Shown: in pieces, positions 6,252-12,701 of the stretch
Layout of the letters: each line of letters starts with the position of its first letter
Position numbering within the stretch: the first letter of the stretch is position 1
Assembly (NCBI GenBank): GCA_028688235.1
Contig: JAQTYP010000045.1
Location: 1 to 12,701 of the forward strand
Direction: 5' to 3'
Origin: Methylomonas sp.
Lineage (GTDB): Bacteria; Pseudomonadota; Gammaproteobacteria; Methylococcales; Methylomonadaceae
DNA: 12,701 nt
Notes under the pieces: model-generated
Told to the model about the DNA's origin: nothing
Seen by the model: only the letters and a program-made list of their open reading frames with translations
The model's database searches: none
Position numbers and translations under genes: made by a program

Positions 6252-9200
6252 ATGAGAATATCGATGAACTGCTATAAAACGATTTGCTTACTATTTCTGG
6301 CGCTATGGCTGCCGCAGGTCATGGCCGCCGACAAGATCGCCGTCGTGTCGACCAAGTTCGTGCTGGAGCGCAAGTTTCAGTTGATGGAAGAGGCGGCGCG
6401 CCAGCAGGGATTGGAACTGGCTTGGGCCCAGGTCGATCGCGACGACGGCTCCGCCGCGCGCAAAGCCTTGGCCGGCGCCAGACTGGTGATCGTCGATGCG
6501 CCACGCACCGATGACCAGGCGCAGATCGAAAAGGCTGTCGGCAAGGTATTGCGGGAAAGCAAGCCGCCGATCTTGCACGTCAATATCATGAGTCCGCCGA
6601 CCCGCTATCGGGCCGAAAATTTGCCGGCAGAGCTGGCTGAACGCCTGTTCAATTATTACATCAATGGTTCCACCGCCAATCGCGAACATCTATTCGCTTA
6701 TTTGAAAACATGGGCGGCCGGCGGCGATTTGAGCCAAGTACCCGAGCCCGTGGCTTTGCCCAACGGCGGTATTTATCACCCGGATTACCCGCAAACCGTG
6801 TTCGCCGACTTGCAGGGCTATCTGGACTGGTGGAGCGAACAGGCGGGCAAGGATTGGCGGAATCAGCCGGTGATTGCGATGGAAATGTCGTCCAGCTACA
6901 TTTCCGACGGCCAGACCCGGATGTTGGACGAAAGCCTGCGGGCGATCGAAAAAGCCGGCGGCGTGCCGTTGCTGTTCTACCGCGCTTCGCGCATGGCGCG
7001 GGCCCAGGCGGAGATGGCCGGCGGTCGTCCCGCGGCGGCGGCGCCCGAAGGCCGGCCGGCGGCAGAACGTCCTAAGCCGGCAAATGCGGAAGCGAAACCG
7101 GCGGTTATCGCGTCGGCCGCCGACGGCAGCACCGCCGGAGCCGGTAACGGCTTCCCCAACCCCAAGGCGCGTCGCTCCGTCGAGATCGACGAGCCCTTGA
7201 TTACCTTGGATGGCAAACTGTTGCCGCAGGTATTGTTGGTCAACACCTTCTTGGGCATGGCGCCGGACAGCCGCAAGGCCTGGCATCAAGCGTTGGGCAT
7301 TCCGGCCATCAACGTACTGGCCTACCGCACCGGTAACCGGGACGAATACATGAAAGACCTGGCCGGCATCAACAGTTTCTTTTTGCCTATGACCCTGATC
7401 AACGCCGAATACATCGGTTTGATCGATCCCGTGGTGCTGAGCAGCAACGAGAACGGCGAGTTGGTGCCTATGCCCGAGCAAATGGCTATGCTGGTCGGCA
7501 AGGCGATGAATCTGGCGCGTTTGCAGACCATGAGCAACGCCGACAAAAAATTCGCCTTGTTGTTTTGGAATCATCCGCCGGGCGAGAAAAACCAGGGCGC
7601 CTCGAATTTGAACGTGCCGCGCTCGCTGGAAAAGCTGATCGCCGATATGAGGGCCGACGGCTATCGCTTCGAGCCGGCCGCCGAGCAGGAAATCATAGAC
7701 GCGGTCGGCAATATGCTGCGTCCGGTCTACCGTCCCGGCACCTTGAACGAATTGATGGCCGGCGCTAACTGGGATTTCCTGCCGCTGGATCGATACAAAG
7801 CTTGGTACGCGACCTTGCCTGAATCGGTACGCAAAGAGGTAGAGGGCAGTTTCGGCCAGCCGGAAGACAGCAAATGGCTGGCCAGCAAGGACGGCGTGGC
7901 AGGCTTCGTGATCCCCAGGATGCAGCGCGGCAATCTGGTGGTGATGCCGCAACCGCCGCGCGGCGAGATTTCCGACGAGCGCGAGAAAAAACTGTTTCAC
8001 GATACCAAGATGCCGCTGAACCATTTTTACATGGCGGCTTATTTGTGGATACGCGACGTCTACAAGGCCGATGCCATCGTCCATTTCGGCACCCACGGCA
8101 GCCAGGAATGGACGCCCGGCAAGGAGCGCGGCTTGTGGGCCTACGATTATCCCAATCTGCTGGTCGGCAACACGCCGGTGGTTTATCCCTATATCGTCGA
8201 TAACATCAACGAAGCCATACACGTCAAACGCCGCGGCCGAGGCGTGATCATCAGCCATCAAACCCCGGCCTTCGCGCCGGCCGGATTGTCCGACGACTTC
8301 GTCAAGATCAACGACATGATACGTGAATACCGCGCGGTCGACGAAGGCCTGGTGAAGGAAAACAGCCGCAAGCTGATCATAGAGCAGGCGGTGAAAATGA
8401 ACATCCACAAGGATATGAAGTGGCAGGTGGCGGATTTGGAAAGCCATTTCGAGAATTTCCTGCGCGACATCGAGGATTATCTGGAAGACCTGGGTTCGGC
8501 GATGCAGCCCTTGGGTTTGCATACCTTCGGCAAGGATGCCGAACGCGAGCATCAGATCAGCAACGTGATGCAGATGCTCGGTCAAGCGCTCTACGCCAAG
8601 CTGGGCGTGGACAGCAAGCAGTTATTCAAGGGGGATTACAAGGCCTTGCAACAAACCGCGCCGTATCGTTTCATCGCCGAACAGGTCTATTCGGACAAGC
8701 CGCTGGATGCCTTTGGCGACGCCGAGGAAAAAGCCCTGGTGGAAAAAGGCCGCAAATACCGCGACGATCTAAAAGCGGCCAGCGAAACCGAGGCCTTGAA
8801 ACGCGGTTTGGCGGCGCGCTGGATAGACCCGTCCTACGGCGGCGACCCTATCCGCAATCCGGATTCGCTGCCGACCGGCCGCAACATGTACGGTTTCGAC
8901 CCGTCGCGGGTGCCGACCAAGGCCGCTTACGAGGCCGGAAAGCAGGCCATCGAAAACCTGATTCGCGAATATAAGCTGACCCACAACGGCGAATTTCCGA
9001 AAAAGTTGACCTTCACGATGTGGAGTTCGGAAACCATGCGCCACATGGGCATGCTGGAAGGCCAGGTGTTGTACGCGATGGGCGCCAGACCGAAATGGGA
9101 CGACGGCGGCCGGGTGATAGCCATGGAAGTGATTCCGCAAGCCGAATTGGGTAGGCCGCGCATCGATACCATCATCTCGCTGACCGGCTTGTACCGCGAC

Positions 9201-10394
9201 CAATTCCCCAACGTCATGGAGCGTTTCAACGAAGCGATCACTATGATCGCCAAATTGGACGAAAAGCCGGAACTGAATTTGATCCGCGCCAACACCCTGC
9301 GCATCAAGGACTTGCTGCTCAAACAGGGCATAGCCGCCGCGACCGCCGAGGAATACGCGCTGACCCGGATCTACGGTAACGAAAGCGGCGATTACAGTAC
9401 CAAACTGACCCCGGCGACCTTGGCCTCGGACCAGTGGAACGAAGGCGACGGCAAGATGGAAAACCTGTATTTGTCGCGCTTATCCTGGGCCTACGGTCCG
9501 AACACCGCGCACTGGAGCCAGAAGCTCAAAGACAAGTCCGGTAAGGAAATCAATGCCTACGCCGAGCATTTGAAAGGCACCAGCGCGGCGGTGTTTTCGC
9601 GTTCCTCCAACTTGCGCGGACTGCTCGACACCGACCATCCCTTCGAATATCTCGGCGGCATTTCGATGGCGGTTCGGCATTTGGACGGCAAATCGCCGCA
9701 GTTGTACATTTCCAACATGCGCGACCCGAATCGCACCAAACTGGAAACCGCCGAGAAGTTTCTCGCCACCGAACTGCGGGCGGTTTACCAGCACCCCAAC
9801 TGGATGAAGGAAATGCAGAAGGAAGGCTATTCCGGCACCTTGCAAATGTTGAACACCATCAACAATTTCTGGGGCTGGCAAGCCATGGACCGCAACGTGG
9901 TCCGCGACGACCAGTGGCAGGAATTCCACGAAACCTACGTCAAGGACAAATATAAGCTGGGCATGCGCGAATGGTTCGAGAAAAACAATCCGACCGCGTT
10001 GGCGCAGATCAGCGAGCGCATGCTGGAGGCCATCCGCAAGGACTACTGGAAAGCCGACGAGCAGACCAAGCGCGAATTGGTGCAGGTCTATCAGGAAATC
10101 GCCGCCAAGCATGACGTTTATACCGCCAACGAAACCTTCAAGGCTTATGTCGCCGAATTGGCCCAGGGTTACGGCATCAGCGTCGATGCGCCTGCCGAAG
10201 CGGAAGCCACCGCCGCGCCGGAATCCAGCGCCGATAGCCAGCCGGTCGAAGGCCAGCAACTACAAAAAGTCGAGCAGCCGCAACCCGTCGATGAGGACTG
10301 GCTGAAGTTGCTGTTCACGTTGCCGGCGCTGTTGGCGTTGTTGGCGGGTATGGCGTGGCAAATGAGGCGGTATCGAGAGGTGGCTTTGATGTAG
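6252..10394 (+). CDS. cobN: Exported, membrane-anchored CobN-family chelatase (HmuS-like)
   Basis: A 1380-residue CobN/BchH-family protein. Family blocks are clear: HFGTHGSQEWTPGKE from H611, SYGGDPIRNPDSLPTGRN from S861, then MWSSETMRHMGMLEGQVLYA, RPRIDTIISLTGLYRDQFPN, RIYGNESGDYSTKL and LLDTDHPFEYLGG. Unlike the cytoplasmic cobaltochelatase subunit, it starts with a signal peptide (CYKTICLLFLALWLPQVMA, then ADK) and ends with a membrane helix (about 1353-1370) plus the basic tail RRYR, which places the chelatase body in the periplasm. An Ala/Pro-rich linker (about 254-300) splits the N-terminal region. ATG 6252 is chosen (ATG 6264 is an equal alternative); ribosome sites are weak for both, and the TTG at 6120 would put about 44 residues ahead of the signal peptide. 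No CobS/CobT-type ATPase is seen. Family knowledge of hmu loci suggests haem or other tetrapyrrole metal removal, with ExbB-like and DUF2149 genes following. Substrate and direction (insertion or removal) are inferred. The symbol is the family name; hmuS-like is the functional guess. Confidence 0.9.
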   Translation: MRISMNCYKTICLLFLALWLPQVMAADKIAVVSTKFVLERKFQLMEEAARQQGLELAWAQVDRDDGSAARKALAGARLVIVDAPRTDDQAQIEKAVGKVLRESKPPILHVNIMSPPTRYRAENLPAELAERLFNYYINGSTANREHLFAYLKTWAAGGDLSQVPEPVALPNGGIYHPDYPQTVFADLQGYLDWWSEQAGKDWRNQPVIAMEMSSSYISDGQTRMLDESLRAIEKAGGVPLLFYRASRMARAQAEMAGGRPAAAAPEGRPAAERPKPANAEAKPAVIASAADGSTAGAGNGFPNPKARRSVEIDEPLITLDGKLLPQVLLVNTFLGMAPDSRKAWHQALGIPAINVLAYRTGNRDEYMKDLAGINSFFLPMTLINAEYIGLIDPVVLSSNENGELVPMPEQMAMLVGKAMNLARLQTMSNADKKFALLFWNHPPGEKNQGASNLNVPRSLEKLIADMRADGYRFEPAAEQEIIDAVGNMLRPVYRPGTLNELMAGANWDFLPLDRYKAWYATLPESVRKEVEGSFGQPEDSKWLASKDGVAGFVIPRMQRGNLVVMPQPPRGEISDEREKKLFHDTKMPLNHFYMAAYLWIRDVYKADAIVHFGTHGSQEWTPGKERGLWAYDYPNLLVGNTPVVYPYIVDNINEAIHVKRRGRGVIISHQTPAFAPAGLSDDFVKINDMIREYRAVDEGLVKENSRKLIIEQAVKMNIHKDMKWQVADLESHFENFLRDIEDYLEDLGSAMQPLGLHTFGKDAEREHQISNVMQMLGQALYAKLGVDSKQLFKGDYKALQQTAPYRFIAEQVYSDKPLDAFGDAEEKALVEKGRKYRDDLKAASETEALKRGLAARWIDPSYGGDPIRNPDSLPTGRNMYGFDPSRVPTKAAYEAGKQAIENLIREYKLTHNGEFPKKLTFTMWSSETMRHMGMLEGQVLYAMGARPKWDDGGRVIAMEVIPQAELGRPRIDTIISLTGLYRDQFPNVMERFNEAITMIAKLDEKPELNLIRANTLRIKDLLLKQGIAAATAEEYALTRIYGNESGDYSTKLTPATLASDQWNEGDGKMENLYLSRLSWAYGPNTAHWSQKLKDKSGKEINAYAEHLKGTSAAVFSRSSNLRGLLDTDHPFEYLGGISMAVRHLDGKSPQLYISNMRDPNRTKLETAEKFLATELRAVYQHPNWMKEMQKEGYSGTLQMLNTINNFWGWQAMDRNVVRDDQWQEFHETYVKDKYKLGMREWFEKNNPTALAQISERMLEAIRKDYWKADEQTKRELVQVYQEIAAKHDVYTANETFKAYVAELAQGYGISVDAPAEAEATAAPESSADSQPVEGQQLQKVEQPQPVDEDWLKLLFTLPALLALLAGMAWQMRRYREVALM

Positions 10395-10404
10395 TTCGTA
10401 GGCT

Positions 10405-10501
10405 CGTTCCCATGCTCTGCGTGGGAACGGAATCAGGACCGCTCTGCGGTTCGGGACGCTGGAGCGTCCTCTTGCGGGTTACCACGCGGAGCGTGGTAAC
10501 C
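10405..10501. repeat. Array of four palindromes between the CobN-like and ExbB-like genes
   Basis: Four hairpins follow one another. CGTTCCCA (10405-10412) pairs with TGGGAACG (10422-10429). ACCGC (10438-10442) pairs with GCGGT (10446-10450) around TCT. GGACGCT (10454-10460) pairs with AGCGTCC (10463-10469). GGTTACCACGC (10477-10487) pairs with GCGTGGTAACC (10491-10501) around GGA, perfect over 11 bases. The whole composite resembles widespread dispersed intergenic repeats of Proteobacteria and is unrelated in sequence to the repeat at 5991-6091. It contains no gene. It may form strong RNA structure that separates expression or stability of the flanking genes. Confidence 0.85.
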
Positions 10502-10531
10502 ATATCAATCTTTTATCAACCTAATACAGTC

Positions 10532-11017
10532 ATGTCTTTCTTAGAAACGTCACTTTACGAAATCACCAAATATTTTTTAACCCCGGTCCTGCTGTTGATT
10601 ATCGCGATGTTCATCTTCGCGTTTTTCGCGTTGGGCGTGTTCTTGATGGAGTTGATCCAGCGCTTTAGCACCGCTCGCAAAGGCTTGGCGTTTCCGAGCA
10701 GTCTCGACGCTTACCGCCAACAAAAAGCCGCATGCAGCTTCGATGAGCTGGAGCTTTTCATCCTGAAGCGGCTGGAGCCCTTCAGATTAGTGTCGCGCGC
10801 GGCGCCGATGCTGGGCTTGGTGGCGACCATGATACCGATGGGGCCGGCGCTGTTGTCGTTGACCGAGAACAATACCCGCAATGTCAGCGAAAACCTGGTC
10901 GTGGCGTTTTCGGCCGTTATTACCGCGCTGCTTGCGGCATCGATTACCTTTGTGATCCTGACCGTGCGCCGCCGTTGGCTGCTGACCGAACTTCACGACT
11001 TGAACCGGGAAATGTAA
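10532..11017 (+). CDS. MotA/TolQ/ExbB-family proton-channel protein (HmuT-like)
   Basis: A 161-residue inner-membrane protein of the MotA/TolQ/ExbB family, which couples proton flow to work on TonB-type or similar partners. Three helices are visible: about 16-40 (FLTPVLLLIIAMFIFAFFAL), 90-110 with the family signature APMLGLVATMIPMGPALL, and 118-146 (NLVVAFSAVITALLAASITF) followed by RRRW. It is shorter than typical ExbB. ATG 10532 is chosen because an upstream in-frame start at 10355 would run through the end of the CobN-like gene and the whole palindrome array. No ribosome site is visible before 10532, which is unusual. It is followed after 10 bases by the DUF2149 gene. In hmu-type loci this protein follows the CobN homologue, so it may energise the receptor or the chelatase. 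Confidence 0.85.
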   Translation: MSFLETSLYEITKYFLTPVLLLIIAMFIFAFFALGVFLMELIQRFSTARKGLAFPSSLDAYRQQKAACSFDELELFILKRLEPFRLVSRAAPMLGLVATMIPMGPALLSLTENNTRNVSENLVVAFSAVITALLAASITFVILTVRRRWLLTELHDLNREM

Positions 11018-11027
11018 GGAGACCGTC

Positions 11028-11369
11028 ATGGCAGAACCCCGCAAACTGCATATTTTGGAAGACGAGGAATTGGACGATCCGATTTTGTCGGTGGTTAACG
11101 CCGTCGACGTATTCTTGGTGATCATCGCGATTCTGTTCATCATCGTCATGGAAAACCCGTTGAATCCCTTCAACGACGACAAGGTTGTCGTCGTCAAGAA
11201 TCCAGGCGAAGCCAACATGGAAATGACCATCAAGGACGGCGAGAAGATGGAGAAGTACAAATCTACCGGTCAAATCGGCCAGGGAGAGGGCATGAAGGCC
11301 GGCGTCACCTATAGGCTGAAGGACGGTTCGTTCGTCTACGTGCCCGAAGCCGAAGGCAATAAGAAGTGA
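11028..11369 (+). CDS. DUF2149 protein, single-helix partner of the ExbB-like protein (HmuU-like)
   Basis: A 113-residue protein with one membrane helix (about 22-41, VVNAVDVFLVIIAILFIIVM) after a short acidic N-terminus, then a small outer domain with VVVVKNPGEANMEMTIKDG and GQGEGMKAGVTYRLKDGSFVYVPE. These blocks and the size are those of DUF2149. AAGGAGA (11016-11022), five bases before ATG 11028, is a strong ribosome site and overlaps the stop of the ExbB-like gene. The one-helix, small-periplasmic-domain layout is like ExbD/TolR, and it sits where ExbD would be. An Asp at the helix start (VNAVDVFL, D27) recalls the proton-carrying Asp of ExbD, but this equivalence is inference. DUF2149 genes are known next to CobN-type and ExbB-type genes in anaerobes and Bacteroidetes. 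Confidence 0.85.
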   Translation: MAEPRKLHILEDEELDDPILSVVNAVDVFLVIIAILFIIVMENPLNPFNDDKVVVVKNPGEANMEMTIKDGEKMEKYKSTGQIGQGEGMKAGVTYRLKDGSFVYVPEAEGNKK

Positions 11370-11412
11370 GGAAATTTGCCCACCCCGTATAGCCTATTTG
11401 CGAAAGGATTTT

Positions 11413-12701
11413 ATGAATACATTGATCGAATGGTTCGCCCGAAACAGCATCGCCGCTAATCTGTTGATGCTGGCGATTTTGTTGTGGGGAGTCGCGTCGT
11501 TCGGGAAGATTATCGTCGAGGCTCACCCCACCACGCCGATGGACGAAATCACTGTCAAGGTTGCATACCGGGGGGCGACACCGACGGATGTGGAGGAAAG
11601 CGTGGTCGTCCGCATCGAGGAAGCGATTCAGGATCTGGAAGGCATCAAAAGCCTTTCATCCGAAGCGATCGAAGGCAGCGGCACCGTCACCGTGGAGGTC
11701 AGGGAGCAATACGATAGCCGCAAGTTGTTGGAAGAGGTCAAGGCGAGGGTGGATACCATAGACAATTTCCCGCAAGGTATCAAACAACCTTTGATCGAAG
11801 TGGTTCAGCGGCAATGGGAAGTGATCAGCGTCGTCGTGGCGGGAGACATGCCGGAACGCGAACTGCGAACAGTCGGCGAAAGGGTGCGTGACGACATTGC
11901 GGCGCTGCCGGGCGTCTCGCAGGTTCAACTGACTGCGGTACGGCCTTATGAAGTGACTATCGAAGTGTCCGAACAACAGCTCAGGCATTACAACCTGACA
12001 TTGGAAGGCGTAGCGGCGGCGATCAGGAAGTCATCGCTGAATCTGCCCGGCGGCGTCGTGAAATCCGAGAGCGGAGAAATCCTGTTGCGCAGCAAGGGGC
12101 AGGCCTATTCCGCCGACGAGTTCGAGCGTATCGTGCTGTTTCCGCGCGAAGACGGCAGCCAGGTGCGTCTGGGCGATATCGCGACGGTCGTGGACGGTTT
12201 CGAAGAGACGCCGTTGTCGACGGCGTATAACGGCAAGTCCTGCGTCAAGATCGAGGTCTATCGGGCCGGCAACCAAAGCGTGATCGACATTGCCACCAAG
12301 GTCAAGGCGTATATCGCCGAGAGCAAAGAACGCATGCCGCCGGGCGTCGAATTGACCTATTGGCGCGATCAGGCCGAGTCAATCAAGGTCAGGCTGGCGA
12401 GTCTTTTGACCAGCGCCTTCCAGAGCATGGCTTTGGTTTTTGTCGTGCTGTCCTTGTTTTTGCGCATGACGGTCGCATTGTGGGTTTCCGCCGGCATTCC
12501 GGTGGCTATCGTCGGCGCGATGGCAATCATGCCGCTTGTAGGTATCAGTATCAACTATACCAGCGTCGGTGCCTTCATCATGGTATTGGGCATGGTCGTG
12601 GACGACGCCATCGTCACCGGCGAAAGTGTTTACGCCAGAGTGCGCAGTCGCTTGGACGCGGATGGTGTCGATGCCGCAGTCAAGGGCACACAGGAAGTAG
12701 C
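11413..12701 (+). CDS. AcrB-family RND efflux transporter, N-terminal part (3' end outside window)
   Basis: The first 429 codons of an RND permease of the HAE1/AcrB type, open to the window edge (full-length members are about 1000-1050 residues). The start is ATG 11413 with AAAGGA (11403-11408) four bases ahead. A first helix (NSIAANLLMLAILLWGVASF) is followed by the large periplasmic porter domain: DEITVKVAYRGATPTDVEES, IEEAIQDLEGIKSLSSEAIE, LPGVSQVQLTA and VRLGDIATVVDGFEETPLST. Then come helices from about residue 335 and the proton-relay motif GMVVDDAIVTGESVY with the paired D397/D398. No membrane-fusion adaptor gene precedes it within the window. It starts 43 bases after the DUF2149 gene on the same strand, so it may be co-transcribed. 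The substrate is unknown: export of a tetrapyrrole or metal product is possible, or it may simply be a neighbouring efflux system. Confidence 0.92.
   Translation, partial: MNTLIEWFARNSIAANLLMLAILLWGVASFGKIIVEAHPTTPMDEITVKVAYRGATPTDVEESVVVRIEEAIQDLEGIKSLSSEAIEGSGTVTVEVREQYDSRKLLEEVKARVDTIDNFPQGIKQPLIEVVQRQWEVISVVVAGDMPERELRTVGERVRDDIAALPGVSQVQLTAVRPYEVTIEVSEQQLRHYNLTLEGVAAAIRKSSLNLPGGVVKSESGEILLRSKGQAYSADEFERIVLFPREDGSQVRLGDIATVVDGFEETPLSTAYNGKSCVKIEVYRAGNQSVIDIATKVKAYIAESKERMPPGVELTYWRDQAESIKVRLASLLTSAFQSMALVFVVLSLFLRMTVALWVSAGIPVAIVGAMAIMPLVGISINYTSVGAFIMVLGMVVDDAIVTGESVYARVRSRLDADGVDAAVKGTQEV

Noticed and set aside
6690..8585. Long minus-strand open frame (631 codons) opposite the CobN-like gene
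   Set aside because: The + strand carries the clear CobN motifs here; the reverse frame has a His/Gln/Val-rich composition typical of antisense reading and no known domain.
6252..10394. Ordinary cytoplasmic cobaltochelatase of the aerobic cobalamin pathway
   Set aside because: The signal peptide, C-terminal anchor and absence of any cobalamin biosynthesis gene or CobS/CobT in the window speak against it.
10355..10531. Upstream extension of the ExbB-like gene into the CobN-like gene and repeats
   Set aside because: The 59 added residues are translated repeat palindromes and overlapping coding sequence, with no membrane or family features.

Overview
This window looks like one accessory locus from a Gram-negative, probably gammaproteobacterial, genome. 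The outer-membrane receptor, the TonB/ExbB-type energy parts and the AcrB-type pump show a Gram-negative envelope. The GC-rich coding sequence and the intergenic palindromes of the GTTCCCA/TGGGAAC and GATGGGC/GCCCATC type remind me of methanotroph-like Gammaproteobacteria, but this taxonomic guess is weak and comes from memory. Every gene I can support lies on the + strand.

Layout. (1) The 3' part of a TonB-dependent receptor gene (1-980, cut by the window edge). (2) A tight block of five genes, mostly overlapping or nearly touching: a secreted, membrane-anchored protein with a His-rich linker (1047-2207), a NapH-like membrane iron-sulfur protein (2197-3165), a single-subunit 2-hydroxyacyl-CoA-dehydratase-like protein resembling double-cubane cluster proteins (3162-4445), its ATP-dependent activator of the BadF/HgdC family (4442-5329), and a CcdA/TauE-like membrane protein with paired cysteines (5334-5990). 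(3) A repeat-rich spacer (5991-6251). (4) A very large CobN-family chelatase with a signal peptide and a C-terminal membrane anchor (6252-10394). (5) A second palindromic repeat cluster (10405-10501). (6) An ExbB/TolQ-like protein (10532-11017) and a DUF2149 protein (11028-11369). (7) The start of an AcrB-type RND transporter gene (11413 to the window end).

How it may work. The set receptor + exported CobN-like protein + ExbB-like + DUF2149 matches the logic of Bacteroidetes hmu haem-uptake loci (hmuR, hmuS, hmuT, hmuU), where HmuS is a CobN homologue linked to removing metal from haem rather than to cobalamin synthesis. The unusual addition is a complete low-potential redox module (NapH-like ferredoxin, ATP-driven activator, double-cubane-like reductase, thiol-transfer membrane protein). 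My working hypothesis is a machine that imports a metallo-tetrapyrrole or another metal chelate and handles it reductively: the receptor brings it into the periplasm, the tethered CobN-like protein handles the metal/macrocycle, and the redox module supplies electrons or reduces a product. The substrate and the coupling between the modules are inferred, not shown by the sequence.
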